64,000 nt of DNA. It comes from Palsa-504 sp963753195 (GTDB lineage: Bacteria; Actinomycetota; Actinomycetes; Streptosporangiales; Streptosporangiaceae). Location: contig CAVWBH010000003.1 in NCBI GenBank assembly GCA_963753195.1, positions 558,001-622,000 of the forward strand. Direction: 5' to 3'. The notes under the pieces were generated by a model. The model worked only from the letters and a program-made list of their open reading frames with translations. It was not told where the DNA came from and did not search any database. A program made the translations under genes and the position numbers. Below are positions 32,712 through 41,187 of the stretch, one piece after another (the first letter of the stretch is position 1; every line of letters starts with the position of its first letter).

Positions 32712-32972
32712 TTACCGTGCCGCGAGCACGAGGAGCGTTTCGGGGCGCACGCCGTCGTGCTGCATGGCCGCCGCCGCGGCGTCGGATTGCATGAATTCCT
32801 GGAACGCGTCGAGGTCTGGGATCTCGGCGATCAGTCCGACCTTGTTCGAGCCTGCGGGATCACGGAAAGTGCGAATGGTGATGCCCATGGGGCCGAAGAT
32901 CTCTTCGCGCCTGGGCGAGTTCCACCAGCGGTCGACGTTGTCGACTTCGTGGGTGATCAGGTACGTGGCCAT
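32712..32972 (-). CDS. Conserved small protein, ferredoxin-like (dimeric alpha/beta barrel) fold suspected
   Basis: 86-aa protein starting MATYLITHEVDNVDRWWNSP, with IRTFRDPAGSNKVGLIAEIP and DLDAFQEFMQSDAAAAAM. The pattern of a beta strand, helix and a DPAGS-type turn resembles small proteins of the antibiotic-monooxygenase/DUF superfamily with no assigned activity. AAGGA is about 9 nt upstream. It lies 120 bp downstream of the TetR gene on the same strand and may belong to that operon. Confidence 0.7.
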   Translation of the reverse strand: MATYLITHEVDNVDRWWNSPRREEIFGPMGITIRTFRDPAGSNKVGLIAEIPDLDAFQEFMQSDAAAAAMQHDGVRPETLLVLAAR

Positions 32973-33092
32973 GTGTTAGTCCTTCCCCCCGGGGAGGCGC
33001 GATGGGCGCTTCCCGATGCCTTACTGTCCTATGGATTGACCCGCCGGCACCACCCGGCGCGCCGGGTGGCGGCCAGGACGACGTCGGCGCAT

Positions 33093-33710
33093 TTAGCCGG
33101 CGGCGGGCTGCTGGCGCTGCGCTGCGGCGGCCCGGAGGTCGTCGACGATGAGCTGCACGGTCCTGGCGATGGTGTCGGGGATCCGGTCCAGCGGCAGGCC
33201 GTAGTCGTGCATCGTCCACGAGAATTCCGCGCCTGACATGCCGAGCAGGGTGGCGGTCGCCTCCTCGGTCGCTCGCCGGGGAGCGCCGATCGCGGCGACC
33301 GACCGCCGGATGGCGTCGAGCCGCTCGGCCCGACGCCGCTGCCGGACCTCGCGCCACATCGGGCTACGAGCGGCGGTCAGGGCCCGGGTCAGCGGCGATT
33401 TGACGGCAATCTCGTGGACGTCACGGAAGTAGCGCGCCAGATCGTCAGGACCGTCGGCCACCTGGATGTCCTTGGTGTAGAAGTGGCGGTCGAACCACTC
33501 GGCCAGGGCGATGATCTGATCGTCGGCGGTGGGGAAGTTCAGGTGGACCGTCCGTACGGAGACACCGGCTCGGCGGGCGGCTTCGCTCGGCGACAGCGTG
33601 GTGCGGTCGGGACTGGAGAGCTGCTCGGCGAACGCTTGCAGGATCGCTTCGCGCGTCGCCGCCGCCTGCGCCTCTCGCTTCGGGCTGACGTAGTGGCGGC
33701 TTGCCGTCAC
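33093..33710 (-). CDS. TetR-family transcriptional regulator
   Basis: 205-aa regulator with the N-terminal helix-turn-helix REAILQAFAEQL to SPSEAARRAGVSVRTVHLNF. The C-terminal ligand domain includes AIVKSPLTRAL-like helices and ends Ala/Gln-rich. The ATG overlaps the stop of the upstream cupin gene by 4 bp, so the two are translated together. A palindrome upstream of the cupin gene is the likely operator. Confidence 0.88.
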   Translation of the reverse strand: MTASRHYVSPKREAQAAATREAILQAFAEQLSSPDRTTLSPSEAARRAGVSVRTVHLNFPTADDQIIALAEWFDRHFYTKDIQVADGPDDLARYFRDVHEIAVKSPLTRALTAARSPMWREVRQRRRAERLDAIRRSVAAIGAPRRATEEATATLLGMSGAEFSWTMHDYGLPLDRIPDTIARTVQLIVDDLRAAAAQRQQPAAG

Positions 33711-34135
33711 AGCTTGAATTCGATGCCGTGGCTGGACGCCACCCGCACCACAGCCGGAATGTCCGGCGGGCTCATCTCGACCTCGCTAGCCACCTGCGCG
33801 AAAAATCGGGCCGCCTCGCCGTACGTGGTGATCGTCAGGAAACGGGCTTCGGTGAGGTTCCGGTAGCTGTGCGTCACACCGGCGGGGACGTGGGCCACGC
33901 CACCGGGCGAGACCACGTGGGGCTCACCGTCGATGATCACCTCGATCTCACCGTCGAGCACCACATAGACCTCCTCCCACGGATGGCAGTGCGGAGGCGG
34001 GCCGGCGTCGGCAGGACCGCTGGTGTCGAAGATCTCCAGCGACGACCCCATGGCGTTGGTGAGCAATGGCCGCAAGGTCTCACCCAGGACGAACAGGTTG
34101 TCGCTCGCCTCGATGGTGGTAATAGTGCCAGGCAT
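33707..34135 (-). CDS. Cupin-domain protein
   Basis: 142-aa single-domain cupin. Metal-binding motif 1 is PPPHCHPWEEVYVVLDGEIE and motif 2 is PAGVTHSYRNLTEA. Such small cupins may be dioxygenases, isomerases or sensors; the substrate cannot be inferred. First gene of a cupin-tetR pair. Confidence 0.88.
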   Translation of the reverse strand: MPGTITTIEASDNLFVLGETLRPLLTNAMGSSLEIFDTSGPADAGPPPHCHPWEEVYVVLDGEIEVIIDGEPHVVSPGGVAHVPAGVTHSYRNLTEARFLTITTYGEAARFFAQVASEVEMSPPDIPAVVRVASSHGIEFKL

Positions 34136-34172
34136 GCTTCCGCCCCCTCCGATCGATGATCGGGTGCTGTAT

Positions 34173-34198
34173 GTTCACTGCACTTGGCTGCAATGAAC
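34173..34198. promoter_or_regulatory. Candidate TetR operator upstream of the cupin gene
   Basis: GTTCACTGCA-CTTGGC-TGCAATGAAC, 10-bp arms with one mismatch, 38 bp upstream of the cupin ATG. Its size and symmetry fit a TetR dimer site, and the regulator is encoded in the same operon. Confidence 0.55.
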
Positions 34199-34346
34199 TA
34201 TCCCTGTCAGTATGAACTTCGCTTCAGCCGAGTGCAAGCAATTTCGCACGGGACGGGTCACTGTTCTTGAAAGGCGCCAGGGAACGGCGAACGCAGCGGC
34301 GGTGGGTGCCGCAAGCCCGGCGGGCGCGAGCCATTTCGGGGCGGGC

Positions 34347-34433
34347 GGGTGCCGTTGGAGCTGTTCAGGGCTTAAGGGTGCCGTTGGAGCTGTTCAGGGC
34401 TTGCGGGTGCCATTGGAGCTGTTCAGGGCTTAA
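34347..34433 (+). repeat. 29-bp tandem repeat upstream of trpB2
   Basis: Three adjacent copies (34347, 34376, 34405) of GGGTGCCGTTGGAGCTGTTC followed by AGGGCTTAA, differing at two or three positions. The array ends 34 bp before the trpB2 GTG, so it occupies the promoter or 5' leader. The core GTTCAGGGC recurs in the array upstream of the DAHP synthase gene. Confidence 0.85.
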
Positions 34434-34467
34434 GGTGCGGAAGAGGTATCCGCAGGAGGAGGCAGTC

Positions 34468-35832
34468 GTGGACGAGCGCACCAAGATCACCCTGGATGAG
34501 TCCGAGATCCCGCGCCAGTGGTACAACGTGGTTCCCGACCTGCCCTCGCCGCAGCCGCCGCCACTGCACCCGGGGACGCTCCAGCCGATCGGCCCGGAGG
34601 ACCTCGCGCCGCTGTTCCCGATGGAGCTCATCCGCCAGGAAGTGTCGACCGACCGCTTCATCGATATTCCCGCCGAGGTGCTCGACGTGTACCGGCTGTG
34701 GCGGCCGACGCCGCTGTACCGGGCGCGGCGGCTGGAGAAGGCGCTGAACACCCCGGCCCGGATCTACTACAAGTACGAGGGGGTGTCCCCGGCCGGGTCG
34801 CACAAGCCGAACACCGCGGTTCCCCAGGCGTTCTACAACGCGGCCGAGGGGACCAAACGGCTCACCACCGAGACCGGCGCCGGCCAGTGGGGCAGCGCGC
34901 TGGCGTTTGCCTGCTCCCAGTTCGGCATCGACTGCGAGGTCTGGATGGTCCGCGCGTCCTACGACCAGAAGCCGTACCGCCGCACGATGATGGAGACCTG
35001 GGGCGCGACCGTGCACCCTAGCCCGTCGCGGGCGACCAAGGCGGGCGCGGACATCCTGGCCGCCGACCCGGACTCGCCGGGCAGCCTGGGCATCGCCATC
35101 AGCGAGGCGGTCGAGGCGGCCGGCGGCAGCGCCGAGACCCGGTACGCGCTGGGCAGCGTGCTCAACCACGTGCTGATGCACCAGACGGTGATCGGCCAGG
35201 AGGCGATCAAGCAGTTCGACGCGGCCGGGGAGGACATGCCGGACCTGATCGTCGGCTGCACCGGCGGCGGGTCCAACTTCGCCGGGCTGTTCCTGCCGTT
35301 CCTGCGGGAGAAACTGGCCGGCCGGGGCAACCCGGTGTTCCGCGCGGTCGAGCCCGCGGCCTGCCCGTCGTTCACCCGCGGGGTGTACGCGTACGACTTC
35401 GGCGACACGGCCGGCTTCACGCCGCTGCTGAAGATGCACACCCTCGGGCACGAGTTCATCCCGGATCCGGTGCACGCCGGCGGGCTGCGCTACCACGGCA
35501 TGTCGCCGCTGCTGTCGCACATGTACAACCTCGGCCTGTTCGAGGCGGTGGCCAAGCCGCAGCGGGAGTGCTTCGCCGCCGCGCTGACGTTCGCCCGGAC
35601 CGAGGGCATCATCCCGGCGCCGGAGCCGACGCACGCGCTGGCGGCCGCCATCGAGGAAGCCAAGCGGTGCGCCGAAACAGGCGAGCCGAAGGTGATCCTG
35701 ACCGCGCTGTGCGGCCACGGGCACTTCGACATGGCGGCCTACGAGAAATACCTATCCGGCGAGATGACCGACTTCGAGTTGCCGCAGAAGCGCATCGACG
35801 CCGCCATCGCCGGTCTGCCCAAGGTCGGCTGA
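34468..35832 (+). CDS. trpB: Tryptophan synthase beta subunit-like protein TrpB2
   Basis: 454-aa PLP enzyme of the TrpB2 type, longer than standard TrpB. GTG 34468 follows AGGAGGAGG. It has WRPTPLYRARRLEKALN, the PLP lysine in YEGVSPAGSHKPNTA, TETGAGQWGSALAFA, the phosphate-binding GCTGGGSNFAGL and the end motif VILTALCGHGHFDM. TrpB2 condenses indole (or in some organisms phosphoserine-type substrates) with serine, usually without TrpA. No trpA is nearby, and the neighbour is the first enzyme of the shikimate pathway. Confidence 0.92.
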   Translation: MDERTKITLDESEIPRQWYNVVPDLPSPQPPPLHPGTLQPIGPEDLAPLFPMELIRQEVSTDRFIDIPAEVLDVYRLWRPTPLYRARRLEKALNTPARIYYKYEGVSPAGSHKPNTAVPQAFYNAAEGTKRLTTETGAGQWGSALAFACSQFGIDCEVWMVRASYDQKPYRRTMMETWGATVHPSPSRATKAGADILAADPDSPGSLGIAISEAVEAAGGSAETRYALGSVLNHVLMHQTVIGQEAIKQFDAAGEDMPDLIVGCTGGGSNFAGLFLPFLREKLAGRGNPVFRAVEPAACPSFTRGVYAYDFGDTAGFTPLLKMHTLGHEFIPDPVHAGGLRYHGMSPLLSHMYNLGLFEAVAKPQRECFAAALTFARTEGIIPAPEPTHALAAAIEEAKRCAETGEPKVILTALCGHGHFDMAAYEKYLSGEMTDFELPQKRIDAAIAGLPKVG

Positions 35833-35911
35833 TCCGCGCCGGATCCAGGGTCCATCCCGGTGGGGGCATAGGCCTAGGGTCCGAGGTTCGGTGCGTTGGG
35901 CGGGCACGAGG

Positions 35912-37015
35912 CTAGGATCCGGGGCGGCGGCAGGGGCGGGATGGACGGGCCGGGCGGGATAAAGAGCTGCGGCGGGAGCGGACGGCGGCGGCCAGGTCGT
36001 CGAGTACGGCGGCGGTCGCGGCGATGTCCATGCAGGCGTCGGTGACGCTCTGGCCGTAGGTGAGGGTCTGCGGGGGGCCGGGCTCCTGCCTGCCCTCGTG
36101 CAGGAAGCTCTCCAGCATCACGCCGGTCAGGCCGCGTTCGCCGGCGGCCACCTGCTCGGCGATGGCCGCCGCGACCAGCGGCTGGCGGCGGTGGTCCTTG
36201 CCGCTGTTGCCGTGGCTGGCGTCCACCATCAGCCTGCGCGGCAGGCCGGATCCGGTGATCAGGTCCAGCGCCTTGGCCACGTGGCTGGCCTCGTAGTTCG
36301 GGCCGCCGCGGCCGCCGCGCAAGATCACGTGCGTGTCCGGGTTCCCGGCGGTGGTCACGACCGCGGCCGCACCGTGCTCGGTCACGCCGAAGAAGGTGTG
36401 CCCGGCAGCCGAAGCCCGGCACGCGTCTACCGCCACCTGCACGTCGCCGTCGGTGCCGTTCTTGAACCCGACCGGCATGGACAGGCCCGAGGCGAGCTGG
36501 CGGTGGACCTGGCTCTCGGTGGTCCGGGCGCCGATCGCACCCCAGGTCACGGCGTCCGCGATGTACTGCGGCGTGATCGGGTCCAGCCATTCGCAGCCCA
36601 CCGGCACGCCCAGGGTCACGATGTCGAGCAGGAGCCGGCGCGCGACCCGCAGGCCGCGGTGCACGTCATGACCGCTATCCATGCCGGGGTCGTTGATCAG
36701 GCCCTTCCAGCCGGTCACCGTACGCGGCTTCTCGAAGTAGACCCGCATCACGACCAACAGGTCGGCGGAGTAGGTGTCGCGGAGGGCGGCCAGGCGGCCG
36801 GCGTAGTCCAGTGCGGCGGCCGGATCGTGGACCGAACACGGCCCGGCGATGACCAGCAGGCGGTCATCCGCGCCGTCAAGCAGGGCGCGGACTTCGGCGC
36901 GGGTCCCCTCAACCGTCCCCGCGGCCTGATCCTTCAGCGGCTGCTCGTCGAGCAGCGCCGCCGGAGACAGCAGCGGCTCGTAGCCGGTGATGCGAGTATC
37001 CCTGGTGCGCGGCAT
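35912..37015 (-). CDS. aroG: 3-deoxy-7-phosphoheptulonate synthase, class I (AroF/G/H type)
   Basis: 367-aa DAHP synthase, first step of aromatic amino acid synthesis from PEP and erythrose 4-phosphate. Motifs: LLVIAGPCSVHDPAAALDYA, VVMRVYFEKPRTVTGWKGLI, GARTTESQVHRQLASGLS, FKNGTDGDVQVA, ILRGGRGGPNY and MVDASHGNSGKDH. Actinobacteria usually rely on a class II enzyme, so the class I form is notable. It ends in a basic Arg/Pro/Ser tail of about 20 residues. Convergent with trpB2 (79 bp apart). Confidence 0.93.
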   Translation of the reverse strand: MPRTRDTRITGYEPLLSPAALLDEQPLKDQAAGTVEGTRAEVRALLDGADDRLLVIAGPCSVHDPAAALDYAGRLAALRDTYSADLLVVMRVYFEKPRTVTGWKGLINDPGMDSGHDVHRGLRVARRLLLDIVTLGVPVGCEWLDPITPQYIADAVTWGAIGARTTESQVHRQLASGLSMPVGFKNGTDGDVQVAVDACRASAAGHTFFGVTEHGAAAVVTTAGNPDTHVILRGGRGGPNYEASHVAKALDLITGSGLPRRLMVDASHGNSGKDHRRQPLVAAAIAEQVAAGERGLTGVMLESFLHEGRQEPGPPQTLTYGQSVTDACMDIAATAAVLDDLAAAVRSRRSSLSRPARPSRPCRRPGS

Positions 37016-37351
37016 CGGGTGCTTCTCCTCCCAGGCGAAGCGCCGCCCGCACGCCGGGGAGGCTGGCGACGCCCGGTCGATGCTACACCCGCGGCCGGAC
37101 CCCGGCGGCCGGCTCGGACCGGAGCAGGGCGGCCAGGAAGTTCAGGGCAAGGCGGCCAGGAAGTTCAGGGCAAGGCGGCCAGGAAGTTCTTAGCGCAGAC
37201 ACATAATCCGCCAACCGTCTTCACAGCCGCAACGGCCAGTCTGGAGTAGCGCGCAGGAGCCGCATCCCTCCGGCATGCGCGTGGTGGGCATACACTCAGA
37301 CACCCGGGGCCAAGGCCGGGCCACCCCTGCTGATTATGGAAGGCAGCTGCC
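37016..37351. other. Divergent gap between the DAHP synthase gene and the membrane proteins
   Basis: 336 bp with no gene. It holds a tandem repeat (37128-37189) and presumably the promoters of both divergent genes; no clear sigma motifs were identified. Confidence 0.55.
37128..37189. repeat. 23-bp tandem repeat upstream of the DAHP synthase gene
   Basis: GGCGGCCAGGAAGTTCAGGG plus CAA at 37128 and 37151, and a partial third copy at 37174 that diverges after GGAAGTTC. It starts 113 bp upstream of the gene start. The first two copies contain GTTCAGGGC. Confidence 0.85.
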
Positions 37352-39256
37352 TTGGCACGCCTGCTCGGTACGTCCGGGGCTACGGAACGCGGCGATCTGG
37401 CCGCGGCGCGGCCGGCCGGCGACGGCGCTGGGGTGCCCGCTGGGGTGCCCGCCGACGGGGAGAGCGCCGAGGGGCGAACCGCCGCCCGGCGGTCGGCCAG
37501 GCGCTGGGGGCTCCTGGTCGGGGTGGGCTGGCTGGTGCTGGTGGCGCTGCGGGTCTGGTTCAGCCGCGCTCAGACCGTGCCGCTGGCCAATCCCGACGAG
37601 TCCGCGTACCTGATCGCGGCGCGGGTCCTGGCGGGCGGGCCGGCCGCGGACTTCTCCTACTCGACGCTGTACCAGGGCGGCTACCCGCTGCTGATCACGC
37701 CGGTCTTCTGGTTCACCCATAACCCGGTGACGGCCTACCGCGGCGTCCTGATGGTCAACGCGCTGATCAGCGCGGGCCTGATGCCGCTGGCCTACGTGGC
37801 CGGGCGGCGGCTCGGGCTGGGCCGCCCGGCCGCCTACGGGGTAGCCCTGGCCACCGCGCTGCTCCCGGCCGGGTTCTTCTACGCCGAGTACGCGATGACC
37901 GACGCGATCTTCCCGGTCCTGATCCTGGCGTGGCTGCTGACGGTGCACAGCTGGCTGACGGCCCGGACCCGGCGGGGCCGGTATGCGGCCGCGGCCGGGT
38001 CCGCCGTGCTCGTCGGGTACGCCTACGCGGTGCATTCACGGGGCTTGGTCATCCTCGTCGGCTACCTGGCGGTCGGCGCGGCGATCCTGTGGCGCCGCCT
38101 GGCGCCGCGGGGCACGGTCGCGGTGGCCGCGCTGGCGACGGCCGCGTCGGTCGGGGCGGGCTGGCTGCTGGACCGCTACCTGTCCTGGGCGATCTACCCC
38201 GAGGGGACCCGGAGCCTGTCCGGCGAGATGGCGTCCCGGCTGCGCAACGTGCACGGGGCCATCAACGTGTTCGAGATGGCGGCCGGGCAGCTCTGGCGGC
38301 TGGTGCTGGACAGCTGGGGGCTGGCCGGGATCGGCCTGTTCGCCGCCATAGCCGTGATCGCGTGGCCGAAATCCCGCGCGGACGTGCGGATCATGGCCGC
38401 CCTCGCCGTGGCGGTCACCCTGGTCACCGCGGGCAGCGCGCCCGCCGCGCTGCCCTCAGACCAGTCTGCGACCTGGGCCTCGGGACGTTACCTGGACGGC
38501 ATGATCGTCACGTTCTTCCTCGTCGGCGCCGTGGTGCTGCTGCGCTGCCGACCCCGATTCGTGGCCATCTGCGCGGCGTGCACCGTCGCGCTGAGCCTGA
38601 TGACCGCGGGCATCGTGGCCGTCTACGCCGGCTCGTCGCTGCCTACCTCGATCTTCCCGACCGGATTCAACTTCGCCGAGCCGGCGGTGCTGACCCAGGA
38701 CTGGACCAGCGCGAACGTCTGGGTGGCGACGGCGGTGGCGCTGGGCCTGCTGGGCCTTTGGATCTCGCTGGCGCTCGCGGCTCGCCGCTGGAGCGCCGTG
38801 GTGGTGCGCCCGGGAGCTCGGCCCTCCCGGGCGCTACGGGGGCCCAGGGCGCTATGGGGGCCCAGGGCGCTGCGGGCCGCCTTGGTGGCCGGGCTCGCGG
38901 CGGTCAGCCTGGTCGCCGTGGCCCAGGTGACGAGCCATGTCTCGCAGGCCGCCACGCCGGCTCAGGCGGCCAGCACGACCGGGTTCGTGGCGGCCAGCGG
39001 GCTCAAGCCGGGCGAAAAGGTCGCGGTGGCCAGCAACGTCAGCTACTCGCTGTGGACGCCGCAGGCGTTCGAGGTGTCCTGGACCGAGCTGGAATTCTTC
39101 AACCCTCCCCAGGCGCCGCCGGCCGGGACGGCCGTGGTCGAGGCGGCCTGGCCAGCCGGCCAGCCCGCGTCGGCCAGCTGGCCGCACGCCCCGGCCGGGT
39201 GGCACATCGTCGCCGCCAGCCAGGCCGGCGGCTGGGTGGCGTGGCGGCACTCGTGA
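37352..39256 (+). CDS. GT-C-like polytopic membrane protein (paralogue 1)
   Basis: 634-aa protein with about ten hydrophobic segments from residue 52 on and a C-terminal soluble part. The first extracytoplasmic loop has PLANPDESAYLIAARVLAGG, resembling the acidic DE motif of GT-C glycosyltransferases that use polyprenyl-phosphate sugars. YAEYAMTDAIFPVLILAWLL and YAYAVHSRGLVI follow. No specific family or donor sugar can be named. The TTG at 37352 has GGAAGG 8 nt upstream. The next gene is a close paralogue, so this is a tandem duplication. A 21-bp repeat (GPRALWGPRAL) lies near residue 495. Confidence 0.8.
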   Translation: MARLLGTSGATERGDLAAARPAGDGAGVPAGVPADGESAEGRTAARRSARRWGLLVGVGWLVLVALRVWFSRAQTVPLANPDESAYLIAARVLAGGPAADFSYSTLYQGGYPLLITPVFWFTHNPVTAYRGVLMVNALISAGLMPLAYVAGRRLGLGRPAAYGVALATALLPAGFFYAEYAMTDAIFPVLILAWLLTVHSWLTARTRRGRYAAAAGSAVLVGYAYAVHSRGLVILVGYLAVGAAILWRRLAPRGTVAVAALATAASVGAGWLLDRYLSWAIYPEGTRSLSGEMASRLRNVHGAINVFEMAAGQLWRLVLDSWGLAGIGLFAAIAVIAWPKSRADVRIMAALAVAVTLVTAGSAPAALPSDQSATWASGRYLDGMIVTFFLVGAVVLLRCRPRFVAICAACTVALSLMTAGIVAVYAGSSLPTSIFPTGFNFAEPAVLTQDWTSANVWVATAVALGLLGLWISLALAARRWSAVVVRPGARPSRALRGPRALWGPRALRAALVAGLAAVSLVAVAQVTSHVSQAATPAQAASTTGFVAASGLKPGEKVAVASNVSYSLWTPQAFEVSWTELEFFNPPQAPPAGTAVVEAAWPAGQPASASWPHAPAGWHIVAASQAGGWVAWRHS

Positions 39257-39345
39257 GGACCGGCCGCACGCGGCGCGCGGCTGGTCCGGCGCTCCGCGGA
39301 GTGTTACGCATTTGTCGGCGGCGTTACGGGCTAGGCTGACTTTCC

Positions 39346-41169
39346 GTGACCGGCTCGGTGCATACCGTCAGCTCGCCCGGGCGGGCTCGCGAAGCCGGGC
39401 AGGCGCGCGGCCCCGTCGCCGGCCGCCGCGCGGGCCGGTGGGGGCTGGTGCTGGCGGCCGGCTGGCTGGTGCAGGCCGGGCTGCGCGCGTGGCTCAGCCG
39501 GGCGCAGATGGTGCCGCTGGCCACCCCGGATGAGTCCGCGTACCTGATCGCGGCGCGGGTACTGGCCGGAGGGGTCCCGGCCAACTTCTCCTACTCGACG
39601 CTGTACCCGGCCGGCTACCCGCTGCTGATCGCGCCGGTGTACTGGTTCACCCATGACCCGGTCACCGTGTACCACGCCGTGCTGCTCGGGATCAACGCGC
39701 CGATCAGCGCCCTGATCATGCCGCTGGGCTACGTGGCCTGCCGGCGGCTGGGGCTGGACCGGCCGTGGGCGTTCGGCGTGGGCATGGTGGCGGCGCTGGT
39801 ACCCGCCGCGCTGTTCTACAGCCAGTACGCCATGACCGACGCAATCTACCCGGTGCTGGTACTGGCCTGGCTGCTCGCGGCGCAGAGCTGGCTTACCGCG
39901 CGGTCCGTCCGGGGACAGTATCTCGCGGCGGCCGGATCGGCCGTGGCGGCCGGGTACGCCTACGCGGTCCACTCGCGCGGCACCGTCATCGTAGTCGGCT
40001 ACGTGCTGGCGGGCGCCGTGGTTTCCTGGCGGCGGCTGGTGCCGCGGGGCACCGCGGCGGCCGCGGCGGTGGCGCTGGTCCTGCCGCTGGGCGGGGCCTG
40101 GCTGGTGAACCGGCACGTGTCCTCGGTCATGTACCCGAGCGGCCCGCGCACCCTGGCGGGCGAGGCGCTGATCAGGCTGCGCACCGTGCACGGAGTGATC
40201 TTCGTGCTGGAGATGGCCGCGGGTCAGATGTGGCGGTTCGTCCTGGACGGCTGGGGGGTATCCGGGCTCGGCCTGGCCGCCGCCATCTTCGTGATCTTCC
40301 GGCGTGGTGTCCGGGACGAGGTGCGGATCATGGCCGCGCTCGCGACAGGGGTGACGCTGGTCACCGCCGTCATCTCGCCCGCCGCGCTGCCGCCGACCCA
40401 GCCGCAGGCCTGGGCCTCCGGGCGCTACCTGGACGGCATGGTGGTGGCGTTCTTCATGGTCGGAGCCGTGGTGCTGCTGCGCGCGGCGCCGCGCCGGCTG
40501 GCGCTGGGTGCGGCCTGCGTGGCGGCACCGACGGTGCTGGCCGCGATCGTGGTGGTCGCCTACGCGGGCGGATCGGTACCAACGTCGGGGTTCGGCGCGG
40601 CGTTCGTCTTCGCCGAGGTCGCCGTGCTGACCCAGGGCTGGACCACGGGCAGCGTGCTGCTGGCCACGGCGGTGGCGCTGGGCCTGCTGGCCGGGGCGGT
40701 GGCCGTGGCGGCCGCGGCCGACAGGGCGGGGGCTTCCCGGGCAGGGGCTTCCCGGGCGGGGGCTTCCCGGGCGGCCCGGCTCTGGCGGGCGGGCCTGGTC
40801 GGCGGGCTCGGGGCGGTCAGCCTGGCCGCGTCGGTCCAGATGACCAGCCACATCTCCCGGGCCGGCACGCCCGGCCAGGAGCGCGACACCACCGCCCTGG
40901 TGACCGGGACGGGGCTGGCGCCGGGGCAGCATCTGGGCATCGGGACCGGGCTGTCGTGGGCGACCTGGATGCCGCAGGCGCAGGCGGTCTGGTGGGCACC
41001 GCTGGAGTTCTTCACCGCCGGCGCCCAGCCCCCGCCGGCCGACGCGACTGTGGTCGAGGTGGCCTGGCCGTCCGGGCAGGGTGCGGCGTCAAGCTGGCCA
41101 CAGGCACCGGCGGGCTGGAAGATCGTGCTGGCCGACCCGGCCGGCCGGTGGGTCGCCTGGCGCCGCTGA
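39346..41169 (+). CDS. GT-C-like polytopic membrane protein (paralogue 2)
   Basis: 607-aa paralogue of the preceding gene, collinear over its whole length (VPLATPDESAYLIAARVLAG, YSQYAMTDAIYPVLVLAWLL, YAYAVHSRGTVIVVGYV, WASGRYLDGMVVAFFMVG). GTG start at 39346. The C-terminal soluble region keeps the motif W-WMPQAQAVWWAPLEFF, also present in paralogue 1 as WTPQAFEVSWTELEFF. A 15-bp repeat gives RAGASRAGASRAGASRA near residue 463. Probably acts at the cell envelope in glycan transfer; function inferred from topology and the DE motif only. Confidence 0.8.
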   Translation: MTGSVHTVSSPGRAREAGQARGPVAGRRAGRWGLVLAAGWLVQAGLRAWLSRAQMVPLATPDESAYLIAARVLAGGVPANFSYSTLYPAGYPLLIAPVYWFTHDPVTVYHAVLLGINAPISALIMPLGYVACRRLGLDRPWAFGVGMVAALVPAALFYSQYAMTDAIYPVLVLAWLLAAQSWLTARSVRGQYLAAAGSAVAAGYAYAVHSRGTVIVVGYVLAGAVVSWRRLVPRGTAAAAAVALVLPLGGAWLVNRHVSSVMYPSGPRTLAGEALIRLRTVHGVIFVLEMAAGQMWRFVLDGWGVSGLGLAAAIFVIFRRGVRDEVRIMAALATGVTLVTAVISPAALPPTQPQAWASGRYLDGMVVAFFMVGAVVLLRAAPRRLALGAACVAAPTVLAAIVVVAYAGGSVPTSGFGAAFVFAEVAVLTQGWTTGSVLLATAVALGLLAGAVAVAAAADRAGASRAGASRAGASRAARLWRAGLVGGLGAVSLAASVQMTSHISRAGTPGQERDTTALVTGTGLAPGQHLGIGTGLSWATWMPQAQAVWWAPLEFFTAGAQPPPADATVVEVAWPSGQGAASSWPQAPAGWKIVLADPAGRWVAWRR

Positions 41170-41187
41170 GCTTCAGTGCTATAAGGC

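Larger units (their letters stand above)
34136..34467. other. Divergent gap between the cupin gene and trpB2
   Basis: 332 bp with the TetR-type palindrome at 34173-34198, then a three-copy 29-bp repeat at 34347-34433, then the trpB2 ribosome binding site (AGGAGGAGG at about 34454-34462). No gene is supportable. Confidence 0.6.
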
